A stretch of 64,000 bases of DNA from Psychromonas ingrahamii 37 (GCF_000015285.1 NC_008709.1:2418001-2482000), one strand, 5' to 3'. Shown: positions 8,322 through 18,223, counted from the first letter of the stretch. Notes: generated by a model not told the origin, from the letters alone. Translations and numbers: made by a program.

Positions 8322-10394
8322 TTGTCTGACGCTAAATACAAGTTAATTAAGCATGCTCAAATACACTGGTCTGATCAGTTAGAGCCTTTTTCGAGTCTAT
8401 TCGACGACATTTATTTCAACACAGAGCAAGGAATTGATGAAGCAAATTATGTGTTTTTTGACGGAAATAAGTTAGGAAAACGTTGGCTAGATTATTCTGC
8501 GCAGCACTTTTCAATAGCCGAAACGGGCTTTGGTACCGGTTTGAATTTTTTGCTTACCTGCCAGAAATTTGCTGAATTTATAAAATTAAATCCGAATAAT
8601 CCCCTAAAAAAATTACATTTTAGCAGTTTTGAAAAATATCCCTTAACTAAGCCGGATTTAATTATTGCATTACAGCAATGGCCGCAATTAACTGCCTTTA
8701 TTACCCCTCTATTAGCGCAGTACCCCATTGCACTAAAGGGCTGCCATCGTTTAGTATTAAATGAGTTTAATATCACCCTCGATTTATGGTTTGGTGATAT
8801 AGCAGATACGCTGCCTTCTTTACACGTTTATGATTGCGGACTTTTTGACTGCTGGTATCTGGACGGTTTTGCGCCCAGTAAAAATCCGGAAATGTGGAAT
8901 GATGATCTGTTTCAATTAATCAGTCAATCTTGTAAAAAAGATGCCACCATCGCGACCTTTACGGCGGCCAGTTTTGTACGCAAAGGATTAATTAAAGCGG
9001 GTTTTGAAATGGGAAAACAGAAAGGATATGACAAAAAAAGAGAGATGTTAATCGGTCATATAAGTACTGAAGCTCTGGCTGCGAACAAACTTAAACAACA
9101 TGGGCAATATTACCGCCCTGCAAAATCAGAAAATACTGCACAAAAAAAAACCGATGTTGCCATTATAGGTGGGGGTATTGCAAGTGCTTGTTTATCATTA
9201 GCCCTCATCAGGCGCGGTTATAAAGTCACCTTATACTGCAAAGAGTCCAGCCTGGCCTTTGGCGCATCGGGTAATCAGCAGGCGGCTTTGTACCCTCTTC
9301 TCAATGAACAACACGATGCTTTAAGTCAATTTTTTGCCAATGCATTTTTATACAGCAGAAATTATATTAAACAAATAAATCAAACTCAGCCGGTTGATTA
9401 TAGCTTTTCAGGCGTACTGCAACTCTACTACGATCCCAGCGCATCCAAAAAACTGGACAAAATTTTACAAGCGGGCTTACCCCAAGAACTGGTTGAACAA
9501 TTAACAGAAATTGAAACCGATAATATTGCCGGGATCTCCATTGCACAAAAATCATTACATTACCCTTTAGGGGGATGGTTAAGTCCCAAGCAACTTGTTG
9601 AAGCTATCGTCCGGCAAGCAAAAAATGAAGGCGACCTGAGCGTACACTTAAATCAAGAATTATTAACCTTTGAGCAAAGCCCCTCTGACAATCCGGCACT
9701 CAATCCGGCACAACCGATAAACAGTTGGGATTTACATTTTGCCAAGCACAGTATTCAACATTCACTGCTAGTGCTTGCAACCGCCAATAACACCCTTAAT
9801 TTTAAACAGTGCGAAGCGGTGCCACTGTCTGCTGCCCGTGGTCAAGTCACTCATATTCCGACCAACCATAAAATTAATCCATTACAGATAACACTTTGTC
9901 ATGAAGGATATTTAACCCCGGCGAATAATCAACAACATTGTATGGGGGCAACCTTCAAACGTCATGATCTTAACCAGGCATTTTCTCAGCAAGAACAAGT
10001 CGATAATAAAGATAAATTAGAAAAATGTATCCCCGGAAAGACCTGGACAGAGCAGATAGACATAAACCACCCAAATGCACATGTCGGTATTCGCTGTACA
10101 ACAAGGGACCATTTCCCCTACGTGGGGGCCATACCCGATTATCAGGCAACTAAAATTCATTATAAAAATGCCGCAAAAGAAGTTAACCCGGTCAATGCCC
10201 CTTTTCATCCTAATTTATACCTGTTGACCGGATTAGGCTCGAGAGGTTTTTGCTCGGCACCTCTGTTAGCTGAAATGTTAGCCAGTCAGATAAATAAAGA
10301 ACCATTGCCCTTTGCAAAGGAAATCTTAAATGCGATGCAGATTAACAGGCAATGGATAAACTACCTTAAGAAAGGAAAGCCGTTACATTACTAG
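8322..10394 (+). CDS. mnmC: bifunctional tRNA 5-methylaminomethyl-2-thiouridine biosynthesis protein MnmC
   Basis: A 690-residue two-domain enzyme that finishes the mnm5s2U wobble modification of tRNA. The N-terminal half (about 1-250) is the SAM-dependent methyltransferase, with [13 protein letters not shown] and [15 protein letters not shown]. The C-terminal half is the FAD-dependent oxidoreductase that removes the carboxymethyl group, beginning with the dinucleotide-binding [17 protein letters not shown] near residue 277 and ending with [19 protein letters not shown]. The start codon is TTG at 8322; no ATG stands at the conserved N-terminus, and a GGGA stretch precedes it. It is transcribed away from fabB. 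Confidence 0.95.
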
Positions 10395-10580
10395 TTTGCC
10401 TGTATTTTGTGCGTTTTGATTGTTCTCACCGCAAAAAACTTAAAAAGTGCTGATCGCTTTTTATAGAACTTTGTAAGTTTTCACAATTTACGGTAATCTA
10501 CGCGCTCGATTTGACACTATGGCTAGATTGGTCAATGTTGCTCTTTTTATGTTGAAATTTATGAAAAATAAAGCAGTTTA

Positions 10581-11630
10581 ATGAAATACTCTAACGTTTT
10601 TATCAATAGTTTATCTTACGAATTGGCCCCCCAGGTCATTTCAAGCGTTGAATTAGAATCACGCCTTGCGCCCTTGTATCAAAAGCTGCGTATCCCGATG
10701 GGACAACTGTCTGCCTTAACCGGTATTCAAGAACGGCGCTGGTGGCCAACTGATCATATTTTATCCGATGGTGCGATAGCGGCTGCACGCAAAGCAATTG
10801 CCGAAACCGCCATCGATATTAATGATCTGGGGGCGGTTGTTTATACAGGCGTCTGTCGGGATCAACACGAACCCGCCACGGCTTGCCGTATTGCTGCCGC
10901 ACTCGGTGTGAATAACAGTACAGCAATCTATGATATCAGTAATGCTTGTTTAGGGGTTTTATCCGGCATATTAGATATTGCCAATCGTATTGAGCTTGGG
11001 CAAATCAAAGCAGGATTAGTTGTCTCCTGTGAATCAGCCCGGCACATTGTTGATATTACGATTGCAAATATGCTTGAAAATAAAACCATTCAAAATTACT
11101 CGCAATCTTTAGCAACCTTAACGGGTGGCTCTGGTGCCGTGGCGGTTTTATTAACCGATGGTTCACTGCCGCTTAAAAATACTCGCCAGCATAAATTACT
11201 AGGTGCGAGCCATCTTTCTGCCTCTGAGCACCATGACTTATGTAAATGGGGTTCACATCCAGTGGGTTTAAACCTGCACCGTGAATATATGCGTACGAGT
11301 GCCGTTCCGCTTCTTAAAGAAGGAGTCGCACTGGCTTTGCAGACCTGGCAACACTTTTTGCAGCAACGCGACTGGTCGGTCGAACAAGTTGATAAAGTCA
11401 TTTGCCATCAGGTCGGCTCAGCAAATCAGAAAAAGGTGTTAGCCGCATTGAACATACCCCCTCACAAAGAGTTTCCCACTTTCCAAAAATTGGGCAACAT
11501 GGGTACGGTGTCGCTACCAGTCACCGCCGCGATAGCGCATGATCAGGGATTTCTGGTTAAAGGCGATAAAGTGAGCTTTTTGGGCATAGGCAGCGGACTG
11601 AACTGCATGATGTTAGGACTTGAGTGGTAA
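10581..11630 (+). CDS. oleA: OleA, acyl-CoA head-to-head condensing enzyme
   Basis: Thiolase-superfamily enzyme that condenses two fatty acyl-CoAs non-decarboxylatively to a 2-alkyl-3-ketoacyl product, the first step of long-chain olefin synthesis. The 349 residues match OleA. The catalytic cysteine lies in YDISNACLGVLSG (about residue 121), a His in CHQVGSANQKKV, and an Asn in the LGNMGTVSLP stretch. A KasIII (FabH) enzyme would look similar, but the immediate oleB-oleC-oleD neighbours settle it. A possible promoter is TTGACA at 10511-10516 with a 17-base spacer to AATGTT; the -10 match is poor. Confidence 0.93.
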   Translation: MKYSNVFINSLSYELAPQVISSVELESRLAPLYQKLRIPMGQLSALTGIQERRWWPTDHILSDGAIAAARKAIAETAIDINDLGAVVYTGVCRDQHEPATACRIAAALGVNNSTAIYDISNACLGVLSGILDIANRIELGQIKAGLVVSCESARHIVDITIANMLENKTIQNYSQSLATLTGGSGAVAVLLTDGSLPLKNTRQHKLLGASHLSASEHHDLCKWGSHPVGLNLHREYMRTSAVPLLKEGVALALQTWQHFLQQRDWSVEQVDKVICHQVGSANQKKVLAALNIPPHKEFPTFQKLGNMGTVSLPVTAAIAHDQGFLVKGDKVSFLGIGSGLNCMMLGLEW

Positions 11631-11631
11631 T

Positions 11632-12513
11632 ATGAATCTAGATACTTTATTTCCTTTTAAACGCAATTATTTAGATCGTAATGGTCAGCAGTACCATTAC
11701 CTAAATGAAGGTTCAGGTGAGCCGGTTGTGATGGTACACGGTAACCCGAGTTGGTCTTTTTATTACCGCAACTTAGTCAAATCATTAAGCCGCAATTACC
11801 AATGTGTTGTACCTGATCATATTGGTTGCGGATTATCCGATAAACCCGCGGATAAAGATTATCAATACACACTCAAAAATCGCATCGATGATTTAGAGGC
11901 ATTATTGGATTCGCTTAACATCAATGAAAATATTACCTTGGTTGTCCATGATTGGGGCGGCATGATAGGCATGGGTTACGCGGCGCGACATCCAGAACGT
12001 ATTAAACGTTTAGTTATTTTAAATACCGCGGCTTTTCATCTGCCCAGCACTAAATCGTTTCCTGTTCCATTATTGATTGGTCGAAATACCTACATTGGAA
12101 CCGTTTTAATACGCGGATTAAATGCCTTTTCAGCGATAGCATCCTATGTGGGCGTAAAACGCAAACCCATGGAAAAAGCGGTTCGACAAGCTTATGTCGC
12201 ACCCTTTAATTCATGGAAAAACCGCATTTCCACGCTCAGATTCGTACAAGATATCCCGCTTTTACCGCATCATAAAAATTACCAGTTAGTCTCGGATATC
12301 AGCGACAGCTTGATTCACTTTCAGAAAATACCCACCATCATCTGCTGGGGAATGAAAGATTTTGTGTTCGATAAACATTTCCTGAATACCTGGAAAGAAA
12401 AAATGCCCCATGCTGTGGTTCATGAGTTTGACGATTGTGGTCATTATATTCTGGAAGATGCCAGTGAACAGGTGATCCCGCTTATTGAAACATTTATGGC
12501 AGAAAACCCTTAA
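11632..12513 (+). CDS. oleB: OleB, alpha/beta-hydrolase beta-lactone decarboxylase
   Basis: Haloalkane-dehalogenase-like alpha/beta hydrolase that converts the beta-lactone made by OleC into the cis-olefin with loss of CO2. About 293 residues. Visible features are the oxyanion HGNPSWSFYYRNL (about 36-48), the nucleophile elbow VVHDWGGMIGMGYA with Asp near residue 110, and a C-terminal DDCGHYILED histidine. The frame is open from a TTG at 11620, but the ATG at 11632, directly after the oleA stop codon, begins the conserved region, so I chose it. Translation is probably coupled to oleA. Confidence 0.92.
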   Translation: MNLDTLFPFKRNYLDRNGQQYHYLNEGSGEPVVMVHGNPSWSFYYRNLVKSLSRNYQCVVPDHIGCGLSDKPADKDYQYTLKNRIDDLEALLDSLNINENITLVVHDWGGMIGMGYAARHPERIKRLVILNTAAFHLPSTKSFPVPLLIGRNTYIGTVLIRGLNAFSAIASYVGVKRKPMEKAVRQAYVAPFNSWKNRISTLRFVQDIPLLPHHKNYQLVSDISDSLIHFQKIPTIICWGMKDFVFDKHFLNTWKEKMPHAVVHEFDDCGHYILEDASEQVIPLIETFMAENP

Positions 12514-12516
12514 CTT

Positions 12517-14181
12517 ATGTCCGATCATCAATACTGCAACTTTTGCCGTCATTTAATCGATGCGGCAACGGCTTTCCCTGACTCCCTAGCAGTTGCGGTT
12601 CAAAAAAAACGATTTAATAAGCTGACTTATCAGGAGATAGATTTTTCCACCCTGAATAAACGCAGTGATCGAATAGCCCATGCACTGAATCAATTTGGCT
12701 TAAAAAGTGGCGATAAAGCGGTCTTAATGGTCAAACCCAGTGTAGACTTTTTTGCATTAACCTTTGCACTGTTCAAAGCGGGAATAGTACCGATATTAAT
12801 AGATCCTGGAATGGGCATTAAAAACCTCAAACAGTGTATCGCAGAAGTACATCCGGACGCTTTTATTGGTATTCCCAAAGCACATATTGCCCGGCGACTA
12901 TTCGGCTGGGGCAAAGACGCCATTAAATACAATATTACCGTAGGGGGGGCCAGTTTTTGGGGAGGTACTAGCCTAACTCAAATAATTGATCATTGCAGCG
13001 CACAAACCCCCTACCCCATGGTTAAACTTACACCGGATCAAATGGCGGCCATTTTATTTACCAGCGGCAGTACGGGCTCACCTAAAGGGGTTGTTTATAC
13101 CCACCGAATGTTTGAAGCGCAAATCACCGTCTTAAGAAATGATTATGGGATAACCCATGGAGAACGGGACTTAGCGACCTTTCCTTTGTTTTCACTTTTT
13201 GGTCCGGCACTGGGTATGGCATCAATTATTCCAGCAATGGATGCCAGTAAACCGATAACCGCCAATCCCGATTATATTTTTGCTGCCATTAACAAATATC
13301 ACTGTACCAACCTTTTTGCCAATCCGGCATTAATAGAGTTATTAGGCCGTGCGGGTAAGTCACGCGCGATGAAACTGCAAAGTCTGCAGCGCGTTATCTC
13401 AGCGGGTGCACCCGCAACCTTGTCTTCCATTGAACGGTTCACTACGTTACTTAACCCAGGGGTAGAAATTCTCACTTCTTACGGTGCAACCGAAGCCTTA
13501 CCAGTCAGTAAAATTGGCAGCGTAGCCTTACTCAAAACAACAGACATCACCGATGCAGGCGGCGGGATTTGTGTTGGTTATCCCGTTGATGGTATGACTG
13601 TTTCTATTATTAACATCACCGAAAAAACCATCACAACCTGGCAAGATGATCTTAGATTGCCGGCCTATGAAATCGGTGAGATTGTGGTTCAGGGCCCACA
13701 AGTAAGCCAGTGCTATTATCAACGAAAAAATGCTACACTTGCCGCTAAAATAGAAGATATTAAAAGACCACACCACCGTATGGGTGATTTAGGTTATCTC
13801 GATTCCGATGGGCAATTATGGATGTGTGGCCGAAAAGCACATCGTGTTGATGCCAATCATCTTAAAATTAAAAAAAGTTATTATTCCATTCCCTGTGAAC
13901 GTATTTTTAATACTCATCCAGCCATTAAACGCAGTGCATTGGTTGCTGTCAAAATAGATGGAAAAACAACCCCTTTATTATGTATTGAGCTGTATAATAA
14001 ATCTGCACAAACAGCTGAAACGTTATTTGCAGAGTTGCATAAAATAGCCGATAAGCATAATCAAACAGTAGGTATTACACTGTTTTTAATTCATAAAAAA
14101 TTCCCCATGGATATTCGCCATAACGCAAAAATATACCGTGAAAAATTAGCCATTTGGGCAGAAAAACAACTAATAGATTAA
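12517..14181 (+). CDS. oleC: OleC, beta-lactone synthetase
   Basis: Member of the acyl-AMP-forming (ANL) superfamily that, in Ole pathways, uses ATP to close the 2-alkyl-3-hydroxy acid from OleD into a beta-lactone. The 554 residues fit. The P-loop [18 protein letters not shown] sits near residue 180, the A5 motif [10 protein letters not shown] near 320, and [23 protein letters not shown] near 420. The C-terminal lysine-bearing [14 protein letters not shown] is also present. It starts three bases after the oleB stop. Confidence 0.94.
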   Translation: MSDHQYCNFCRHLIDAATAFPDSLAVAVQKKRFNKLTYQEIDFSTLNKRSDRIAHALNQFGLKSGDKAVLMVKPSVDFFALTFALFKAGIVPILIDPGMGIKNLKQCIAEVHPDAFIGIPKAHIARRLFGWGKDAIKYNITVGGASFWGGTSLTQIIDHCSAQTPYPMVKLTPDQMAAILFTSGSTGSPKGVVYTHRMFEAQITVLRNDYGITHGERDLATFPLFSLFGPALGMASIIPAMDASKPITANPDYIFAAINKYHCTNLFANPALIELLGRAGKSRAMKLQSLQRVISAGAPATLSSIERFTTLLNPGVEILTSYGATEALPVSKIGSVALLKTTDITDAGGGICVGYPVDGMTVSIINITEKTITTWQDDLRLPAYEIGEIVVQGPQVSQCYYQRKNATLAAKIEDIKRPHHRMGDLGYLDSDGQLWMCGRKAHRVDANHLKIKKSYYSIPCERIFNTHPAIKRSALVAVKIDGKTTPLLCIELYNKSAQTAETLFAELHKIADKHNQTVGITLFLIHKKFPMDIRHNAKIYREKLAIWAEKQLID

Positions 14182-14192
14182 GCAGAAGCCTT

Positions 14193-15266
14193 ATGCCAGT
14201 CAATAAAATTCCAACATTCAGCCACTTGAATGACCAACAACAGCTGGTTTTAAGGCGTTTATCGATACAGGTTAAAAAGGTATTTGTGACTGGTGCAGGT
14301 GGTTTTTTAGGTAAAGCATTGTGCCGTTTTTTACGCTCTGCTGATATTAATGTTATTGGCTTTGCACGTGGAGATTACCCCGAGCTTGAGCAAATGGGCG
14401 TGACCATGGTTAAAGGTGACATATCTGACAAAAAATCTCTTTTTGATGCCATGAAAGGCACTGATTTGGTCTTTCATGTCGCCTCGAAAGCCGGAGTCTG
14501 GGGCACTATGGAGTCTTATTTTAGTGCCAATATTAAAGGGACAGAAAATATTATCGGTGTCTGCCAAGACCTTAATATAAAGCGCTTGGTTTATACCAGC
14601 ACACCCAGTGTGACCTTTGCGGGGAAAGATGAAAACGAAATCGACGAATCTCAGCCCTACGCTGATAATTTTTTAAACTTTTATGCTTTATCTAAAGCGA
14701 TTGCAGAAGCCGAAATCCTAGGCTCAAATTCAGCAGCGCTTAAAACGGTTGCTCTTCGCCCCCACCTTATTTGGGGACCGGGCGATCCGCACCTTGTGCC
14801 TCGCGTATTACAACGGGCCAAATCGGGACGGCTTAAACTGGTGGGTAAAACAGACAAGCTGGTCGATACTACCTATATTGATAACGCGGTTTACGCGCAT
14901 CTTTTAGCGGCTGTTAACCTAAGTAAAGCAAACCCAAACTGTGCAGGAAAAGCATATTTTGTCAGTAACGATCAACCAATATTGATGGCAGAAATGCTTA
15001 ATAAAATTCTTGCTTGCCAAGGTTTAAAACCAATCGACGCACGTATTCCGGCGCCGCTTGCTTATGTTATTGGTGCCACACTGGAGTGGGTTTATTTGTA
15101 TTTGAACATTAAAAAAGAGCCCCCTATCACTCGTTTTGTCGCACGTCAGCTGTCAACTAGCCATTATTTCAATATCAGCGCCGCTAAAAATGATATTGGT
15201 TATCAACCTATTGTGAGTATCGATCAGGGCATGGAAAAACTGAAAGAGTCACTGGCGGAGAGCTGA
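14193..15266 (+). CDS. oleD: OleD, 2-alkyl-3-ketoalkanoate reductase
   Basis: NADPH-dependent extended short-chain dehydrogenase that reduces the OleA product. The glycine motif VTGAGGFLGKALC lies about 33 residues in, and the catalytic YALSKAIAEAE (YxxxK) comes later with its Ser/Thr in YTSTPSV. Total about 357 residues. The reading frame is open from a TTG inside oleC (14154), but the ATG at 14193, 11 bases after the oleC stop codon, is the likelier start. It closes the tight four-gene ole operon; no terminator hairpin is obvious directly after it, only the heptamer repeat tract. Confidence 0.93.
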   Translation: MPVNKIPTFSHLNDQQQLVLRRLSIQVKKVFVTGAGGFLGKALCRFLRSADINVIGFARGDYPELEQMGVTMVKGDISDKKSLFDAMKGTDLVFHVASKAGVWGTMESYFSANIKGTENIIGVCQDLNIKRLVYTSTPSVTFAGKDENEIDESQPYADNFLNFYALSKAIAEAEILGSNSAALKTVALRPHLIWGPGDPHLVPRVLQRAKSGRLKLVGKTDKLVDTTYIDNAVYAHLLAAVNLSKANPNCAGKAYFVSNDQPILMAEMLNKILACQGLKPIDARIPAPLAYVIGATLEWVYLYLNIKKEPPITRFVARQLSTSHYFNISAAKNDIGYQPIVSIDQGMEKLKESLAES

Positions 15267-15269
15267 AGA

Positions 15270-15399
15270 CTATCGGCGATCGGCTGTCGGCTGTCGGCTG
15301 TCGGCGATCAGCTGTGGGCTTTCGGCTGCGGGCTGCGAGAAGGCGAGCTGCGGGCTACGAGTGGCGAGCTGTCGGCTGTCGGCTGTCGGCTGTCGGCTC
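15270..15399. repeat. CGGCTGT heptamer repeat tract
   Basis: Two runs of the heptamer CGGCTGT (three copies from about 15281, four from about 15370) flank degenerate versions rich in GAGCTGCGGGCT. The tract begins a few bases after the oleD stop and is far more GC-rich than its surroundings. It is non-coding as far as I can see. Slipped-strand amplification is the obvious origin. A looser tract of similar flavour (GAGCGATGA units) occurs near 24680-24745. Confidence 0.8.
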
Positions 15400-15609
15400 A
15401 TGATATAAAACATTCCTAATACCTAGTTAAAAAACCCCAGAGAAACTTACATACCGGCATGACCGGAACTTATTAATGGATGACTCCGTTGATTTGTAGT
15501 GTGCCATTTTAAAGATTTTTCCAGTGATAGGCATCACCCTGCAGGTTATATTTGAGAGTTAGTAAATTTAAATTATAAATCAATAGGTTATGATCTTCTT
15601 TTAAAATGA

Positions 15610-15663
15610 GATAGGTGGCACATTAACACCTATCCCAAAGTGAAAATTTCCTAAATTTTCACT
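15610..15663. other. two adjacent hairpins upstream of a small gene
   Basis: The first inverted repeat is GATAGGTG (15610-15617) with CACCTATC (15627-15634). The second is a perfect 11-bp stem AGTGAAAATTT / AAATTTTCACT at 15639-15663 with a 3-base loop. No T-run follows on the plus strand. They lie about 120 bases before the gene at 15782. They could be a weak terminator or an RNA element; the rest of 15400-15780 shows nothing else I can name. Confidence 0.45.
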
Positions 15664-15781
15664 TAACACATTGATTTATTGAGGTTAAATAGATGTTGTT
15701 GTGATTATTTATCATGAGATAGGTATCGTGGCTTTTCCTGCATAGTGATGCTTATAAGCTGTTAGCATTCAAGGAGTCCCC

Positions 15782-16096
15782 GTGACTAAATTAAAGTGTC
15801 CAACTTGTGTCAGTTTTAGGGAGTTAGATGCCCACCTCTTTGAGCTAGCAACATATTGTGAATACCTTGAAAACCAGGTTCGATATGAAGGTGAAGAGGG
15901 AACTCAATATGTTTCAACTGAAACGATTGGAAGTTGGTTAAAGTTAGCAGCTCAATTAGAAAAAGTGGATATTAATACTTGGAAGTTTGCTGATGACTCA
16001 GGTATGTATTGTCGTCCTGCAGCTGATGCTTATAACTCTGATATGAAACATTACTCGTCATACTCAACAGCATTAACTAACCTGAGATCGGGTTAA
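15782..16096 (+). CDS. small protein of unknown function with CxxC motif
   Basis: 104 residues from a GTG start with a good AAGGAGT site seven bases upstream, which makes it a likely real gene. The N-terminus holds a CPTC motif (residues 6-9) that could bind a metal or form a disulfide. The rest is hydrophilic and aromatic-rich (Tyr, Trp), with no signal peptide or membrane helix, so it is probably cytoplasmic. I do not recognise a family. It stands alone between repeat-rich stretches, which suggests an accessory gene. Confidence 0.6.
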   Translation: MTKLKCPTCVSFRELDAHLFELATYCEYLENQVRYEGEEGTQYVSTETIGSWLKLAAQLEKVDINTWKFADDSGMYCRPAADAYNSDMKHYSSYSTALTNLRSG

Positions 16097-16186
16097 GTAG
16101 TTAAAGGGGCTGAATTTAACGCGTGTTTAAGTACCTCAACGAGCGGAGATCCATAAGGCGAGATTAAAATATTTTAAATCAAGGGG

Positions 16187-16960
16187 TTAATGTAAATATC
16201 GATGCAAGATATTCTTCTTGGCAATCCAAAATTTACCTGTATGTTCAGCGTAAGAAGCTAATTCTTCTAACGATCCTACTGCCTCATGATAATTTTTTCC
16301 AAAATTATTCGCTAATTCACACCAGGTTTCATCATCAATCCCTAATACATGAAGTAATTGTGGTTGAGACCCTAGTATCACACCCCGCTTATCATTCCGT
16401 AATACTCTGCTTGTCCAATCCAGTAATTCCAGATAATCAATCAGCGAAAAAGGGATCCCTTCGGATGACTGCTGAGCCTCATCGCCTACAAAACCATAAA
16501 GGCTTGATAGAGACATTTTCGGGTGCCGCGGTGATCTGTTGACTGGCTTTACCATGGATTCGCTCATGGACAGAGGTGTATTCTGAGCGCTCTATGCTAT
16601 TGGCCATTTTGGCGCGTATTGGGTTCAAATCAACGTAAGCCATGCAGGTAAGCAACGCATTTTCATCTAATAGCGCCTGCGATTTAAAGCGCCCCTCCCA
16701 CCAAAATATTTAGGGAAAATATTGGAATAGCTTTGGCTGGCCCGCAGGGTGAGCGCCATGGATGGCAGCGAATAAAATCTACCGGCGCAATTATCTTCTT
16801 TATTCGCTTTACGGGCGAAATAAAAAAGATGGGACATCCACATCTTTTGATAAATAAACCAAACCAATGCGGCTAGGTAATTTCCGTACGTTTTTCTTGT
16901 TTGCTCGATGACTTTAGCAAAGGAAATCATGGAAGATTTCATTAGGCTCGGCTCTGCACA
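16187..16960 (-). pseudogene. decayed REP-associated tyrosine transposase (RAYT, IS200-like)
   Basis: On the reverse strand an ARKANKEDNCAGRF segment near 16790-16830 is followed, after an interruption, by [17 protein letters not shown], a [13 protein letters not shown] stretch and [14 protein letters not shown]. It ends with a typical C-terminal region (LELLDWTSRVLRNDKRG ... WCELANNFGKNYHEAVG). All of these match the intact-looking relative at 46893-47873. The N-terminal catalytic part (HUH motif) is not recognisable, and about 70 bases have been inserted at 16700-16775. It is non-functional. Confidence 0.85.
16711..16775 (+). repeat. dispersed palindromic repeat, family 1, copy A
   Basis: Begins TAGGGAAAATATTGGAATAG and CTTTGGCTGGCC, and ends with the palindrome GCCATGGATGGC. 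It interrupts the transposase remnant between GRF and WEGRF. Related copies are at 17419, 48222 and 59230. Confidence 0.6.
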
Positions 16961-16979
16961 TGGATGTGCTGTCCGAGCC
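16945..16979. repeat. hairpin with GGAT core, REP-like
   Basis: Stem GGCTCGG (16945-16951) pairs with CCGAGCC (16973-16979). Inside it an inner palindrome GCACATGGATGTGC again centres on ATGGAT. It lies at the upstream edge of the decayed RAYT gene, where such transposases normally keep their cognate REP sequences. Confidence 0.55.
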
Positions 16980-17024
16980 GGTGCGTTAAGAAGTTATTGA
17001 GCAGACAAGAATAAAAAACGTCTA

Positions 17025-17150
17025 GGCGAATTGAACGACAGTTCAGGATTATGAGCGGGACAGGCTTTGCCGTCCCTGTATACGGCATTCTTTTGGGCGA
17101 GTTATGCGACAGCATAATGTCATGAGCGGGCTAAGCTCTGCGTGACCTGT
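17025..17150. repeat. two 55-base structured repeats with covarying hairpins
   Basis: Copies at 17025-17079 and 17096-17150 align without gaps. Both begin GGCGA, then hold a hairpin with the loop GACA, then ATGAGCGGG, then a second imperfect hairpin, and end CCTGT. The first-hairpin stems differ but each is self-complementary: TGAAC/GTTCA in copy 1, TTATGC/GCATAA in copy 2. That is compensatory change around a constant loop. It lies beside the RAYT remnant, so I read it as REP-like. Confidence 0.65.
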
Positions 17151-17312
17151 TTTCTTTTGCTGTTGAAAGAGCATGACTCCCTCGAACTGCGAAACTGCGT
17201 TTCTATTTCTCATCGTCTACACGCCGTCAAGGGCGGAAGACCAACAATGCAAGTTACACAAAGCGCTAACAAGCGAAAGCTTACGAATAACCAATGCGGC
17301 TACCAGAGATGC

Positions 17313-17402
17313 GGTCAAGTCTTTCGTTGTGTAACCACTTAATTGATAAGATTAGATGATAACCCTATTGCGAGTATTTGACTCTGCAAGACGAAAGACT
17401 TC
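17313..17402. repeat. ~90-bp inverted-repeat-bounded element, copy 1
   Basis: The ends are AAGTCTTTCGT (17318-17328) and its exact complement ACGAAAGACTT (near 17391-17402). The interior is about 90 percent identical to 18224-18311. It has no coding potential and is a candidate miniature mobile element or REP doublet. Confidence 0.65.
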
Positions 17403-17418
17403 GCCCTCGTGATTCTTA

Positions 17419-17470
17419 TAACAGCTTCAGCTGACTTCGAAGAAGTGAATAACAGGGATGTTATTCACTT
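17419..17470 (+). repeat. dispersed palindromic repeat, family 1, copy B
   Basis: TAACAGCTTCAGCTGAC followed by the palindrome GAATAACAGGGATGTTATTC. The stem bases differ from copy A but the GGGAT core and the AGCTT-AGCTG head are kept. The remaining stretch to 17629 holds nothing else I recognise. Confidence 0.6.
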
Positions 17471-17629
17471 AGTAAGGGTATCAACCAGAGAAACTTGTGT
17501 TGCACGAAATCGCGTCATAATGAGCTCCTAATCATTCAAAATAGTGTCTGAAAAAATATAGAAGCAGATTAATATTTAGTCAATTAGATAGCTGTCCATC
17601 TATTACCAGCTAGTTATTGCCGGCGTGAA

Positions 17630-18022
17630 CTACTTTGTGATTTGTTTCAACTTTGCGGCATCTGCGTCGGTAGCGTGATGATTTAGACTCAGCAAAATGC
17701 TAGCTAAGTCTTTAACTGCAGCAGGTGCAGTTACATCTTCTGTAATCGCTTTCAGCTTGGGTTTGTCCGTGTCGGCAGCCTTGTGTTTAAAATTCAACAG
17801 TGCCTGTGCAATAATTTTCTCATCAGCAGTAGTAGTGGCCTCGACAGCCACTTTTTCCAACTTAACTTTGTCAGCTTCGCTTGCATAATGCTGCAGATTG
17901 ATCATAAATTCTGCCATAGTGCGCGTCGCGCTACTTTCGTTGTCGTCCGCCGCAGATGCGCCAGGGATGGCGAGTAGCAACATGGAGAAAATAATTGGAG
18001 ATGCAATTCTAAGTAAGTTCAT
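17630..18022 (-). CDS. small secreted protein built of three ~36-residue helical repeats
   Basis: 130 residues from the ATG at 18020-18022, with AAGGAAA upstream. The signal peptide is clear (basic start, hydrophobic core, cleavage after ASA near residue 24), so the product is exported. The mature part is three imperfect repeats: FMINLQHYASEADKVKLEKV, then LLNFKHKAADTDKPKLKAI, then LLSLNHHATDADAAKLKQI. They are separated by Thr/Ala/Glu-rich linkers and predicted to be helical. There is no Cys. I do not recognise the family. The gene lies between the two copies of a ~90-bp inverted-repeat element (17313 and 18224), hinting at acquisition or mobilisation. Confidence 0.8.
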   Translation of the reverse strand: MNLLRIASPIIFSMLLLAIPGASAADDNESSATRTMAEFMINLQHYASEADKVKLEKVAVEATTTADEKIIAQALLNFKHKAADTDKPKLKAITEDVTAPAAVKDLASILLSLNHHATDADAAKLKQITK

Positions 18023-18223
18023 AACATATTTTCCTTTTAAAAAAGATAGGTTTCAATCCAACAGACTGCCCATATTTGCCAGCAGCCTGTCTCAATATAG
18101 CATAGTTGTGATCTTATCAACCTGACTCAATTTATTTGAGTAGCAACCATAGGTGTCCACAATTGCAATAGTACACATCTCCAAGCAAAGCTCCCTTATT
18201 GGCTACCTGAGCACAGGCGATGG

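Noticed and set aside
17142-17342. 66-codon open frame on the plus strand reading SHRLHAVKGGRPTMQVTQSANK
   Set aside because: No ribosome site. It runs across the repeat elements at 17025-17150 and 17313-17402, and such frames arise from repeated non-coding sequence.
17142-17342. Possible integron attC-like site around GCGCTAACAAGCG
   Set aside because: I could not find paired R and L boxes in the right arrangement, no integrase gene is present, and the neighbouring genes are not in a cassette pattern.
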